This document shows positions 43,924 through 56,108 of a stretch of 64,000 bases of DNA, one piece after another. The DNA is from Gonapodya prolifera JEL478 (taxonomy: Eukaryota > Monoblepharomycota > Monoblepharidomycetes > Monoblepharidales > Gonapodyaceae), in contig KQ965822.1 in the NCBI GenBank assembly GCA_001574975.1, forward strand, positions 62,001-126,000, given 5' to 3'. Numbering within the stretch: position 1 is the stretch's first letter; the number at the start of each line of letters is the position of its first letter. Position numbers and translations under genes: made by a program. A model generated the notes under the pieces. That model was not told the origin of the DNA. It saw only the letters and a program-made list of their open reading frames with translations, and did not search any database.

Positions 43924-44246
43924 TGTTGGGGACGGAAGATGGGTGGTAGCAAAGCAAATGAGAAAATGTAGACTCCTGTGGCCCTGCCATGGAATCGAAG
44001 CACCACCCAGATTCTGTTTGCTTTTTCCTTCGAATAATATGGAATCATTCGAGCGGCAGTGCCGAAGAACTTCGACTTACCATTTTATGGGACCACACCG
44101 AGTTACCTCAACAGAGTGAGTGCACTAATCTCTTTTACATGATATTCGCTACACATCAAAGAGCTTGTGCAATTTTTCTCTCGTTTTATTCCATTTCATT
44201 TTAGTTCGTGCTCATTACGAAAGATGACGCTGCGGGACCCATCAAA
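43924..44246. other. Divergent promoter region
   Basis: Between RSA4 and the hexokinase gene. No coding sequence recognised. Confidence 0.5.
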
Positions 44247-46394
44247 ATGACCACCTCCGCCTCCCAAATCACCCGGGACACCCTACTTGCCTTCTTCGTG
44301 GGAAGTTTCGTTGCCCTGCTCGTCCATCGTGCCTACACCTCGACGGATCCAACTGCAATGTCGGATTCGATGCAAAACGTGGTGCGCCGAAAGCCGGACT
44401 GGATGGCGAAGCTGGAGCGAGAGTTCACGATTGGAAAGGAAGACTTAGCCGGAATCGTTAAGGATATGCTGACCAAGATGGAGGTTGGATTGGCGAGAGA
44501 GGTTGGTTGTTTGGAAACGTTTCATGCGAATATCATCTCTGTCTGACATTGACAATTCGGGACTGAAATGTTCACTTCAAGAACACTGAAATGAAAATGC
44601 TCGCGTCATTCGTCCGAAAGCGGCCCACGGGACACGAAGTTGGGACTGTTTATGCTCTCGATTTTGGTGACTGTCACCTTCTGCCATATTGTCACTTCTA
44701 CACCCTCCCAACTGTGAATTTTTCGTCCGCGAAAGGTGGAACAAACTTCAGGGTCTGCCAGCTTGACCTGACCGAAGATGCCTCCGGGTTTCGCTTCCAC
44801 GCAGTCAAGTTCAAGATCCCCGAGGAGCTGAAACTCGGTGAGGAATTCCCGTACTCGCACACAGTGAATGGAGCACCATACTCATATAAAATTCATAGCA
44901 ACCGGAGAGAAGCTATTCGATTTCTTTGCCGATTCTGTCAATAGTTTCCTGAACCAGCAAGGCATCACGTTGACAGCACCGGGTGCCGAGCCCGACTCAC
45001 GGGAACAGCTCAAGAAAGCCAAATTGGGTTTCACGTTCTCATTCCCTATTCAGCAGCTGGCCCTGAACAAGGGAATGTAAGCCATATGTTAATTTAACTT
45101 CGAGGTTCAGTTGTCGACCTTTTCTGCACGTTCATTGCGTCAGACTACTCCAATGGAACAAGGGCTTTAATAACCCCGGCGTGGTCGGAAACGACGTAGT
45201 TGAGCTCCTTCACCACGCGTTCGACCGCAAGGTGAGCATTCATTGGGCTTACTGAGTTCCGTGAAACTGAGCACTGACATCACCCTCGTCCCACTGCCAA
45301 CCCACTCTTGTCCCCTCGATCAGGGCATACCCCTCCGCGTCACTGCCCTTGTGAATGACACCGTTGGAACCCTTATAGCCAACGGATACAAGAACCCCAA
45401 CACAACCGTCGGCGCGATCATCGGAACTGGCACCAACGCCGCGTACTGGGAAAGCGTCGATCGGATCAAGAAGTGGACTGGTGACAAGTCAGGAGATATG
45501 GTTGTTGTACGTTTTGGGGGATATGCTCTTCCGTTTTGGTTTCGGGGGACCATGGAATGACATGTTCGGTCCAATACATCTAATTGCAGAACACGGAATG
45601 GGGCGCCTTTACACCGCAAGCACGGCTCTTGACAACGTACGATAAGAAACTGGACGAAGAATCCATTAATCCGGGTATGCAAGTGTTTGAAAAGATGATT
45701 AGCGGGCGTTATATTGGTGAAATTGTTCGGCTGGTGAGTTGGAACTTGCTCCCATGCGGGCCAGGTCGATGTTTGACTTCTCCCTGATGTTATTCCGTTA
45801 TGCCAAGATCCTCGTGGACCTACATAGTCGCGGCCACATTCTAACCAACGTCCCCTGCCTCCCAGAAAAACTCACCACCCCATACGAGTTTGACACCGAA
45901 TACCTGTCGCGCCTGGCGGTCGAGCAGGTCCAGACGAATTCTCCCTACCCTATCGCGCATCAGGTGATGGCAGAGGTCGGAGTGCAGGTTTTGGAGGAGG
46001 ACCGGCGAAAAATTTTAGAGGTGCGAAGTCCGTCCTATCGAAAAAAAGATCGTCGTGCTTATACCGTGCTCTCAGATTGCAGAGCTCGCTGCTTTGAGGT
46101 CCGCACGAATATCCGTAGCGGGAGTCGCCGCCCTGATTCTTCAGCAGAAACTGACTCAAGGTAAGATACATCCTCCCATATCGTTTCTACTGTCACCCTT
46201 CCACACTTTATTGCACCACAGGAACCACCGTCGCTGTTGATGGATCTGTGTACGAGCTATACCCTCGATACAAGCAACACATGGAGGCTACACTTGTTGA
46301 GCTGTTAGGGACTGTCACGGGACCAGCCGTCACCCTGGAGCTGGGAAAGGATGGAAGTGGCATTGGAGCAGCTGTAATTGCCGCACTGGGGTGA
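44247..46394 (+). CDS. Hexokinase with N-terminal membrane anchor
   Basis: Phosphorylates hexoses with ATP. The start ATG is followed by a hydrophobic helix (TLLAFFVGSFVALLVHRAY, about residues 10-30), not found in cytosolic yeast hexokinases. The kinase body then runs over about eight exons with short introns: FVRKRPTGHEVG, GGTNFRVCQLDL (phosphate 1), LGFTFSFPIQQ (sugar binding), VNDTVGTL (catalytic Asp), GAIIGTGTNAAYWE (phosphate 2), NTEWGAF (sugar-binding Glu), and a C-terminal part with AVDGSVYELYPRYK ending AAVIAALG. All sugar and catalytic residues I can check are present. Several positions differ from common hexokinases (for example GTGTNAAY for GTGCNAAY), suggesting a divergent paralog, perhaps anchored to mitochondria or ER. 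Confidence 0.85.
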
Positions 46395-46496
46395 TGTAAT
46401 GTAGTACTCAATCCACAATACATACAGCTGAGGGGCCAGAGACAGGTTTGTGTCTACTGTCCCATTCTGAGGAGCTCGCCAGCAAACCACTCCACG

Positions 46497-47794
46497 ATGG
46501 AGCGGGCAGAGGACGGACGAGAGCGACAGAGGGCATCTTCGGCAAGCGTAGCTGGCTCTCGGCAACCGAACCCTGCTCCCCTGCAACGATCTTCATCCTC
46601 GCTCTTCAAACGATCCTGGCGATCGTCCTCGACTCCAACTCTCGACCACGATCCAGCAGAAGTCTTGACCTCGTCCGACCGCAATTTCACCCTGGAAGGC
46701 ATGAACCCCGTCCTCACGTCCACTGCTCGTTTCGCGCGCACTCTTTTTCAGCATTGCTGCTCTTCTCTCGACGCTTCCAAAAACATTGCGTCGGACACAG
46801 TTGCAGAACTCCTGCATGCGCACCTGCGATCCCAGCACGACCTCCTTCTGGAAGTCTTCCCAAGTTCTTCGAAACCTTCCGTTACAAACCGCGTCGTAGA
46901 AGGGATCGAGTCATACCTGGTGGAACGTGTAATAGGACCGACTCACCACTCCTGGCGGGCATACACTGTGACGAGATTTCGAACAAGGGACGAAGGAATT
47001 CAGTTTCGCGCGGCGGCGATCCATGTGGCGGGCGATGAAGTGCGGAGAGTAAAGTGGCCTTCCTCTGCGGATTCCAGGATCGTAGCTGATGAGCTACGCA
47101 GGCTAGCAGGTGTGTCGCGAGTCTGTTTGGAACACGTTTCATTCAAGGTGTGACCGATTTTCCGGCCTGGTACTCGCTAGGACTTCATCTGCTCACATTG
47201 GATGCTTTTCCAACACCGTCGACGAAAATATCCGCCATTATGAATGTGCAGAAGGGTATTACAGACGTCCTTTCCCATCATGCTCAACCTGTGGTCGCAT
47301 CTTTCGATAATGGTAGCCAAGCAGCTCCTTCGGTTGCGGGCACATCCGCTGACGACCTTCTCTCGTTTTTGATCTGGTTGATTGTCGAGTGAGTATGTCC
47401 ACGGGACGTGGCAGTGTGTTTGGGCTGTGTAACTGTTGAAATTTCAACACTAGGATCAACCCTCCTCGACTTTCCTCCAACCTCGCATTTATTCGAAGAT
47501 TTCGATATCGTCACTACGCTGAGAACTCAGTCGAAGATTATGCCTTGACAACGTTTGTACGTGTGTGATGTAATGATCGCTCCATCCCACGCTCTTACAC
47601 TTCTGAAATATTTTTTTTCCAGGAGGCTGCGGTCTCTTTCATATGTGACTTTGATTTGATAACCCTCGGAATCGACCCTAGTATTTCTGAAAGATGTGAG
47701 TGGCCGATTAAAGGACCAATGCGTTATTGCAACACATCTATCAGCTCGAAGTTGGCTCATACACTAATTTCCTCCGTGACAGATCCCATTTGAC
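46497..47794 (+). CDS. VPS9-domain protein (Rab5-type exchange factor)
   Basis: Likely GDP/GTP exchange factor for a Rab5-like GTPase on endosomes. Exon 1 (46497-47110) encodes an Arg/Ser-rich N-terminus and a helical region. After a 38-nt intron (47111-47148) the VPS9-like core follows: VTDFPAWYSLGLHLLTLDAF, KISAIMNVQKGITDVL, ADDLLSFLIWLIVE, then INPPRLSSNLAFIRRFRYRH and DYALTTF, EAAVSFICDFD. The pattern D-x-L-x(5)-I ... N-P-x-x-L-x-S-N-x-x-F-I is the family signature. It ends at a TGA at 47792-47794 after SISERYPI. About 370-400 aa, short for the family; no other domain seen. Confidence 0.75.
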
Positions 47795-48001
47795 GCCTTC
47801 TTCTTTTCCATTAATGCTCATCCCAGTTTTGTCAGCCAATAATTGCTTCAGCATTGCAAAGTAATTACTGTAGATCATAGAAAACATAAAGACCATATCC
47901 AAGTTGGTTTGTGTCAAACTTAGAGAAGAAGCAAAGGGGGCAAAGAGGTGAATTTAATTTTCACGTGAGCGCCAAATTTGTTGTCATGCAGGTGCCGTTG
48001 C

Positions 48002-48010
48002 TATAAAGGC
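48002..48010 (+). promoter_or_regulatory. TATA box of the Argonaute gene
   Basis: TATAAAGG at 48002-48009 is followed by a C/T-rich stretch (48030-48060) typical of a fungal transcription start. It sits about 75 bp before the first Argonaute codons. Confidence 0.4.
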
Positions 48011-48077
48011 TGCGCCCCGTCAGCCTTTCCTTTCAGCGATCCACTCACCTCTTCACCGAAACCAGGCAGAAATCACA

Positions 48078-51000
48078 ATAAGTTACGGTCGCGGAGGCGG
48101 AAACCCACCAGGGGGGAATTTCGGCGGACGGGGAGGTCCACCAGGGGGTGGTGGCTACGAAGGCGGTGGTGGCGGCAGAGGAGGTGGTAAATTTCTCACT
48201 CTTTCAGTCTTTTCCAGCTACGTATAATGAGAGAACCCATGGAAGCGAGGAAACCGGGATTATGAGCCGTTTGTAAAGGTTGACGTCACCACATCACCAA
48301 CTCTTTTCTCAACACTATCCAGGCGGCGCCTATGGAGACGTCATGGCTGTTTCTACGGAGAATATTCGTTACGCCATGCCCCAGCCCGTAGAGGCGCTTG
48401 CAGAGTTGATGGCAATGCAGTTCAGCTACTCGACTCCGACCACCTTCCCGTCGAGACCAGGCCCATCGAGGGAAGGACGGCCGGTCCCTCTGGTTGCGAA
48501 CTATTTTCCGGTATGTACTCAGTGGAACCCCCTTTGAGTTGACTTTCGTATAGTTTGGGTGACACTTTTCTCACAACTCGAAAGCTCAAGGAAGTGCCCA
48601 TCGCTCTCGTCTTCCATGTGAGGCTCTGTAATATCCTCTAATATTTTTTTAGTTGACTGGTGAACACGTCGGTCTCGATTTGGAACGAAGTATGATGTGA
48701 CCCTTATGGATGAAAAGAACAAAGAAGTCACCCAAAGCAAGAAGAACAAGTAAGTTCTTGGCTTTTTTGGTGCGCGGAACGCTGATGCCTACAAAAACCG
48801 CCAGGGCTGTCATCGAGCGCTTCACTCAACAGCAAAAGGCATACTTGAAGAGTCAGCTACCAGCATATGATGGTCGCAAAAACCTCTACAGTGTTCAAGA
48901 GTTTATGTCTCCATTTTATGAGGCTGCTGTGAATCTGAAGGATGATCCAGAGAACGCCGGGGTGTACAAGATTGGTACAATCAACTGCGTTGTTTTGCTG
49001 CTTTGCGTCGTCGTTTGATTGACACTCCGAACAGCCGTCAAAAAAGCGAAAGACAATCTGCAACTTAGCGAGATACAAGATTATTTGAGCGCCACGAATA
49101 GGAGGACACCGTAAGTCCCTAAGCATTTCTCCCGACGTGATGGATTAGTGATGCTTAACCACAATTTCTCGAAAGACAAAACCTCATCAACACGATCGAC
49201 AGTTTCTTACGCCACGAGCCCTCGATAAACCTGGTTACCGTGGGAAGATCGCTCTACTTTCCAGATCAAAAGACCTCCATCGGTGGTGGTGTTGACATTT
49301 GGAGAGGTTTCTACCAGAGTGTTCGGCCGACAAACGGTGGGCAACCTGGCAAAGGAAAACTGATGGTCAACGTGGACCTCAGTGCAACGTGAGCTTTTGC
49401 TTCTGTATCTCGTTTTTTTGTTCTTTGAGATAAATGTTCCTTTCAAAAGAACCTTCTACGGAGACATGACGGTTCTCAAATTCGTTGAAGAGGTACTTCC
49501 GGGAGTTGCGAGGAATAGCAACTGGAAGGAGCAGAAGCTGGGAAATATGGACAGAGCAAGACTCGAGTCCCGGATCCGGAACACGAGGGTGGAGCTCGAG
49601 CACCGCAAATCTCAAGACATAGTGATGCGCAAGGCTATTCGAGGTGTCTCTGATATGAACGCTTTTGAGTACAGGTAAGCGTTAAAGGAACAATATTTCG
49701 TTATAGTTTTATAGAATTGACACAATATGCCGACAGCTTTGAGCTGAGATGGTCGGAAGGTCAACGTCGTCGACTACTTCAAGAATGAGTATAACTACAC
49801 CATCAAGTGAGTTATATTTGGCAACATAAAAACGCATTTTCTTTCTAACAGAAGACCTTTCCCGACCCTCTCACTTAGATACCCAAACCTCCAATTGCTC
49901 AAATCGACCGGTGCTTCCGGAGCAGTTTTCTTTCCCATGGAGGTATGCAAGATCGTAGCTGGGACTCGCTACACGGGACCGATGAACGACAACGACAGGA
50001 CGAGTGAGTACCCGTTGGGATGACTCTGAAGTTTGTTTCGATCGTTGACGTTTCTCGATGTAGACATGATTCGTGCTACCGCTCAGAAGCCACAAATGCG
50101 CAAAGAGGCTATTCGTACATGCGTGAGCGGCATGTAAGACTGTACTGCGCCATAAAGTGATTAACGTTTCCATCTCATGGTCTTCGTAGTTTGCAAAACT
50201 GAAGTATGCGAGGAACCCTCAACTACGAGATCTCAACATACATGTGGATGAAAACATGGTTAGGGTTCCAGGACGGGTGCTACCTGCACCTGATCTTCTC
50301 TACGGATCGCAAGCAGTAAGTTTTGGAAGCTCCTTCGACTTCAGATAAAAATTTTGAACGCTATCCGCCACATCTTAGGTACTCAAACCTCGAGACGGCG
50401 CGTGGAACTTGCTGGGCAGTGGGCGCCCTATCAAGGTTTATTTTCTCCATTTTTCCTGGTGTTAGTGCAATGGACTGATCATAATTTGTTCTTCGAACAG
50501 TTTTACACCCCAGTGCATATGACTTCGTATGGATACGTTCTCATGTTTCAAGAGCGCGAGTTGAGCGGCGAGCAACTGTGGGAGGTGAGGAAAATTTTTA
50601 ACTTGCTCAACAACCATCCCGAATTATGTCCCATTTTCGTTTTGCAGTTTGACGGTGCAATGCGCCAGAACTTTGGAGACACTGGTATCGGCTTCACTCA
50701 CGTGGAGGACATGGCATTGGAGTACTGCCGGCCTGAGCGCAGGAACATTGAAACTGCCATTGAGAACACCCGGCGCAACGTGAGTGATGATTCACAAGGA
50801 ACGGCCAATATAATTAACAGAAGTGCTAAACTTTGACCACTTTGAAGTGCCAGAACAAGTTTGGTGCGGATCCAGTCATCATTTTCTTCGTTGTTCCTGG
50901 TCGGGGCGAGTACTACGCAGACTTGAAAGACCTCATGGACGTACATCTCGGTGTCCCAAGGTGAAGTTTCGTTGCATTGGATCATGCACCAAATACACAA

Positions 51001-52611
51001 GCTCACAGAGAATCGAAAACAGTCAAGTACTCCAGCTTAAGAACATTCGCCAGTCGGGAAACAAGGTGAGGGACAAGTCAAACTTCGGGTTGCCCCAATT
51101 TTCGCTCACCGGATTATAAATCTGATTTCCGCTTTTCTAGCTCTCACAATACCTCAACAATGTCGCTTTGAAAGTCAACACGAAGCTCGGTGGCATAAAT
51201 CAGATTGTAAGACGGCGCTTTAAATTATTTGTCTCGATCTACTCATTTGGCAAACTATAGCTCAAGGATCCGCCAGCACCTTTCGTCGCAAACTCACCTA
51301 CGATGGTGTTTGGCTGTGATGTTAGTCACTACACTGCCCAATCAGAGTCCATTCCTTCCATTGCCGCAGTGGTTGCCACGATGAATCGGGAGATGAGCAA
51401 GTAAGGCGGCTTCCATTCCTGATACATGACTTTCTTTTTACAATCATCTCCGTAGATACTACCCTACAATAAAGCTTCAAGCCCCGAAGAATGAGATCAT
51501 CGTCAATCTCGAGGAAATTGTTCGCGAGTCTCTCATCGCGTTCTATGCATTCAATCGCATCAAGCCAGAGCGGCTTATCTTCTATCGAGATGGTGTCTCA
51601 GAGGGCCAATTTGAGCCGGTGTTTGCGCACGAAGTTCGCCAGATTAAGCTTGCGTGTATGAAATTGGAGAGGGGCTACGTAAGTGCTTCTCTTCCGTCTA
51701 TATCGCCATCAGAGATACTGAATGACATGCACAGAGTCCCAAGATTACGTTTATTGTACAGACCAAGCGACACCACACCAAGGTCAGTTACTCCCGTTTA
51801 TTCATCCTGTAACAACATCCACTTACCAACATGGAAACAGGTATTCGTGGAAAACGCTCGAGACGGCGACCGCAACGGCAATGTGAGTATATACATTCAA
51901 CATTTAATTCTCCGTTATATGAATTCATGGTACTGTCTTCGCGAAGGTTCACGCTGGGACGGTGGTGGACTCTGGTGAGTCATATTTGCTTTGCATTTCT
52001 CGAGCAGTACCTCATTGATACCTTACATTCTGCAGTTGTGACACACCCCTTCGAGTGGGACTTCTACCTCGTCTCGCACGCTGGAATTCAAGGAACGTCT
52101 CGCCCAACCCATTACCATGTACTTCTCGACGAGAACAACCTGTCTCAAGACGTGCTAGAAGGGGTGAGGTCCGAAACATACCTTCAACGGCAAACTTTAA
52201 CTGACGTTACGGAATGCAGTTCACTCACCGCCTCTGCCATGCATATGCAAGAGCTACAAGATCTGTCTCACTTGTGCCACCCACGTACTACGCTCATCTC
52301 TTGGCTTGTACGTTTCGAGTGCATGAGGCATACTGATCAGGCGCTCATATACGTCTTTACAGATCGAGCTCGAATGTACGTCAATAAAGGAGAAGGTACG
52401 AAAATTGTTCCAATAAAGAACCATTCCGGGCCATAACACGGATCTCCAATGTTTTAGTGACTCCCGAGATATTCAAGTTCAACAAAAATCTCGTGCCAGT
52501 GGGCCCCAACTTCCAAACTGGTGAATACGCTCAAGTGCTTATCAAACTTGCATATTCATTCTTAATACCCCGTGCATATTAGGTTGGAACAAAATGATGT
52601 ACTACGTGTGA
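48078..52611 (+). CDS. Argonaute
   Basis: Small-RNA-guided protein of RNA silencing, with more than 15 introns. Order: Arg/Gly-rich N-terminus ([19 protein letters not shown]), N domain ([25 protein letters not shown]), linker 1 ([20 protein letters not shown]), PAZ (near 49440-49990), linker 2 ([32 protein letters not shown]), MID ([26 protein letters not shown]), PIWI ([51 protein letters not shown]) and the end GWNKMMYYV. The PIWI aspartates and histidine needed for slicing are present. Oddities: the expected start is ATA (48078-48080), or else a tiny ATG CAG exon at 47986-47991; no clean splice gives the N-domain residues between NYFP and YDV; and in PAZ near 49741-49750 the frame is off by one. 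It may be a recently damaged copy or carry sequence errors. Confidence 0.85.
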
Positions 52612-52627
52612 TTCAGGGGTTTAGGTT

Positions 52628-52766
52628 GTATCAAGTTTTGGGCAAGGGATCAAAGAGGGGAAACGTTTTGGAAGTTCATAACTCAGACATAAAAGCTGTT
52701 TTCATTGGGAGACTTTAAAATTGAAGAAATCTATAAAGCCTTTAAGAAGCACCCAAAACTTGATAC
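52628..52766. repeat. 15-bp perfect inverted repeat, 109-bp loop
   Basis: GTATCAAGTTTTGGG at 52628-52642 is the exact reverse complement of CCCAAAACTTGATAC at 52752-52766. It lies 17 bp after the Argonaute stop. The loop is A/T-rich with no coding sequence. It could be a hairpin in the 3' UTR or the ends of a small non-autonomous element. Confidence 0.5.
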
Positions 52767-52895
52767 TGTTACAAGAGGCCATAAATTGCAACCAGTGCAT
52801 ATTTTGCGAGTAGCGCTCGTTCAATTTTCTAAGTGATATGCATATGTACAGTGAGAGAGTGCAGCTATGCAGTTGTGTTCCTTACGAGGTCCTTT

Positions 52896-55800
52896 CTATA
52901 AACTAACGCTCGAGCTCGTTTCCGCTTGAGATCGAATTGACCGAGCGCTAGCCTCTTCCAAATCCAAATCACTATTGTACATTTCCCCGTTGTGAGAGTG
53001 CTCACGACGATTCCGGCTACGAACAGTGGTATTAGAGGGTGTACGTGATCGATGTCTCGTTTGAGAATGCGAAGTATGGCGTGATCTTCTGCGCTCTTCG
53101 GTGTTCATTGTACGAGGGGCAAATGATGTTCGGATATTCGACTGTTGCGTCATTGGTTCGACAATTTTCGGAGGTGAAAAGGTGAACCCCTTCACAAGCA
53201 AATCGTCAGTTGATCGGAGGAAGTTTGGGTCGCGTCTGTCGGCATCTCGGTCAAATCCGCTCCTAGCTCTTCGCTCTGCCATTTCCGACTGGCTGATCGT
53301 CCGAGCACTGTTGTGGTGGTCGCTATTTCCATTCTCCTCCGAAGCACCTTCACCGTCGTGCTCAGCTGGGGTTGGCAATTCTCGAAAGTCCTCTCCAAAG
53401 AATCCAGTCTCCAATTCATGACTGATCTCAGAGTCTGAACCATCAAAGTCGTCGAGTATGTCGAGACCCACAACTCTCCTCTCCTGTTCCTGCCCAGACG
53501 CATCTGCAAGCCCCGTTTCAAGTCCCAGCCTCACTGCCCGCATTCTTGCTCTTTCCAAATCTCGTTCTAAACGCTCCCTTCCGCGCTCCTCTCGTTCTTT
53601 GACGAGCTCGGCTTCCCAATCTTCGGCCCCTTCCGTCGACAGGTGGTCAGACAAGACCTGCAACGTCGCCATGATTGCAATGATAGCTGCGGACCACGTT
53701 ACCTCCCAGTCTCCCGCAAACCATGGTACCAGGAGCATGCAAAGAGAGAGTATAACGCGCAAACCGACGAGGATGCGGTCTTGGCGATTAGATGGAATTC
53801 CTTGATGTATTGCGCGAATGACTTGAGAGATAAAGAACGAAATCGACGCCCCGGCGCATAGAAGGACCACGTAGGGGAATTGGTCGACTGTCCAAAAGTT
53901 CGACACGCAAGCATTGGCGTCCGGAATGTGAGGGCATCTGAAATGACGGAAAGGTAAACTTAAACTGCTTCGTAAGCAATTAGAATGGAGCTTCACTCAC
54001 ATCGCAGCATAGGAGAGCATCCTGTTCCCGACACTTAAGCTTAGGATTCCACAGGACAGGAGAAAGTGTAACGCGATGATCGCTCTACCACCCCACCGAG
54101 AACGGGACATGATGTGCGTGGATGCGTCGAAGGGTTGAGTGTCGAAGTATTGCAGCATGAGACACCAGGCGGTGAGAAAGGAGAAGAGGTGATAGAACCA
54201 GTGTTCTGGGAGCTTCGAAACAGTTGTTACTCAAGAAGCATCGAATACCGAGTCGAGAAGTAAGACGTACCACTGGGAGTGGCCCCGTAATGAGGTTCAC
54301 AACGCTCTCCCCAAGAAGTAGAATCACAAATAGTCCATGCCGCTCCGCTACGTGTCCGACGTGAATACGGATCCGATTACGCTTCTTGGTCACAAACAGC
54401 GTTCCTACCATTTCTGCGCCAACAGCAAGGAGCCAAAGCATCATTGCCAAAACGTCAGCAGTGGGCACGGCCGAGAGGTCAGCAGAGGTTGGGAGTCCTG
54501 GAATGGTTCCGTTTCCCAAAGTGCCGACGTAGCCGACGGGACTGTCGGACGAACTACGTGTGGCGGGAATGAAGCCGTTTTTGGTGCGAGGAAGGCATGC
54601 GGCGGCGATGAAGAGAGCGATGGAGATTGTGAGCCCGGCGATGGCGTAGGCGGAGTACACTCGGGCGCGAGGTATTCCTCCTTGAACCATGAGGTACATG
54701 AGCAAGATGGGTACCTAAAGATTATGATCAGCCGCAGATTAGAACGACTTTCAATGGGAAGGTCACCTACTCGGGAAACAACGCAAGCGATGCTGAACTG
54801 TTGCTTATAATTGAATGGTAATTGTGAAGTCAGTCCCACTGTTGCGCCGTCACAACAATTTTTGTCACTCTTTGCGTCGTCAAGTTTGTACAGGTAAAAG
54901 AAACGGACTTGCCATAACACCCTTGAATCACAAGATAATGTCACAGCTTCATCCATCCACTTTGAATTCTCGGTGTACTCACGAGCATGTGGATCCAGTT
55001 TAGCAGTCCATGGATCCTGTCGTTTGCGGAGAACCGGGAATAGTACCCGTTGACAAGATTCCACGACCACCAAAATATAAGGAAGTAGACAGCGACGACA
55101 ACAATCCCGTGGAGGGTTGGCTCGTAGCCGAATATGACGTCCACGCGGATGATGGCGCTAACGTAGAGCAGGTCGTAAAACAATTCTGTACGAACACAGG
55201 TTGAAGGGGTCCAGAGCTGCAAGCGCGACAGTAGAGTACAGCGGTATCCCACCTTCCCAACTTGCTCTATGCTCCTGATCCTCTTCCCCAAAGTCGAAGA
55301 GCAGCATGGGAAACCGGAATATGTGACGTTTTCGGTAAAACGGTTGAGGTGAATTCTTCGCTATTCGCTCAAACTCCTTTTTGAGAGAGAAGTAAGACCG
55401 ATGAGAGAGAGTGGTCATGCTTGAGTCAATCGAGAATGTTCGTGGGACTGATCCAACGCCGAAGATGCCTTGGCGGCGAAGGAGAGCCAAGTTCGGTACA
55501 CCAGCTCCGTTCCCCAACCGAGGTCGAGTTTGCGCAGTAGACACCATGGAGACTGTCGGATGAAAGGTGACGCCAATGCCCATGCCCGCAGAGTCGCTGT
55601 TAGGGGTGGCATTCTGGTCGGAAAGAATGCCAAGCAGGAGATCTTGCCGTGGGTTTGGTACATGAGAAACCTTCCCGGGGGAATCAACCAATGAACGCTG
55701 ATCCCCAATGCCGTTAGAGTCCTCGTTGAACCCAATGCGGGTCGGTGGTGTAAGAAAGGTTGGACCTCCTAATACAGAAACCGGTCGCGTAGGGGTGATC

Positions 55801-56108
55801 ACGACAGATCCGTCCAGAGGCTTTACGACGTTACTAGGACTCGACGTCAGGATCCCATCATTCGACGAGTGACTCTGATCGAGTTGATTCGCTCCCGGCC
55901 GGTCAGATGATCCGTCCGAACTCGACGGAGGGACTGCCGAGTCACGGGGCCGCACGAGGATCGAGGGAGGCGGGGGCATGGAGAGAAAGTCGATGGGAGA
56001 AAGCGTTCGCGTGGATTGGGGGTCGCCATCCCGCGAACGATCGAGCGGTTGGTCCGCAAGTGGGTTCATGAATTCGCTGAGATGGGAAGCATTGCCCTGC
56101 AACCCCAA
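52896..56108 (-). CDS. Low-temperature-requirement A (LtrA) domain membrane protein
   Basis: Large multi-exon gene on the minus strand. Exon 1 (from ATG 56106-56108, MGLQGNASHLSEFMNPLADQ) encodes a disordered Ser/Pro-rich N-terminus of about 260 residues, leading to FRFPMLLFDFGEEDQEHRAS. The LtrA core follows: LWTPSTCVRTELFYDLLYVS, VYFLIFWWSWNLVNGYYSRF, YSAYAIAGLTISIALFIAAA, and AERHGLFVILLLGESVVNLI, the family hallmark. Further helices (PYVVLLCAGASISFFISQVI; IIAIMATLQVLSDHL) come before a charged coiled coil and an Arg/Ser-rich tail ending RSQAETSSSVSL. About 900 aa; LtrA proteins are predicted polytopic membrane proteins of unclear function. Some middle exon borders (54085-54340) are approximate. 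M at 56066 is an alternative start. Confidence 0.78.
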
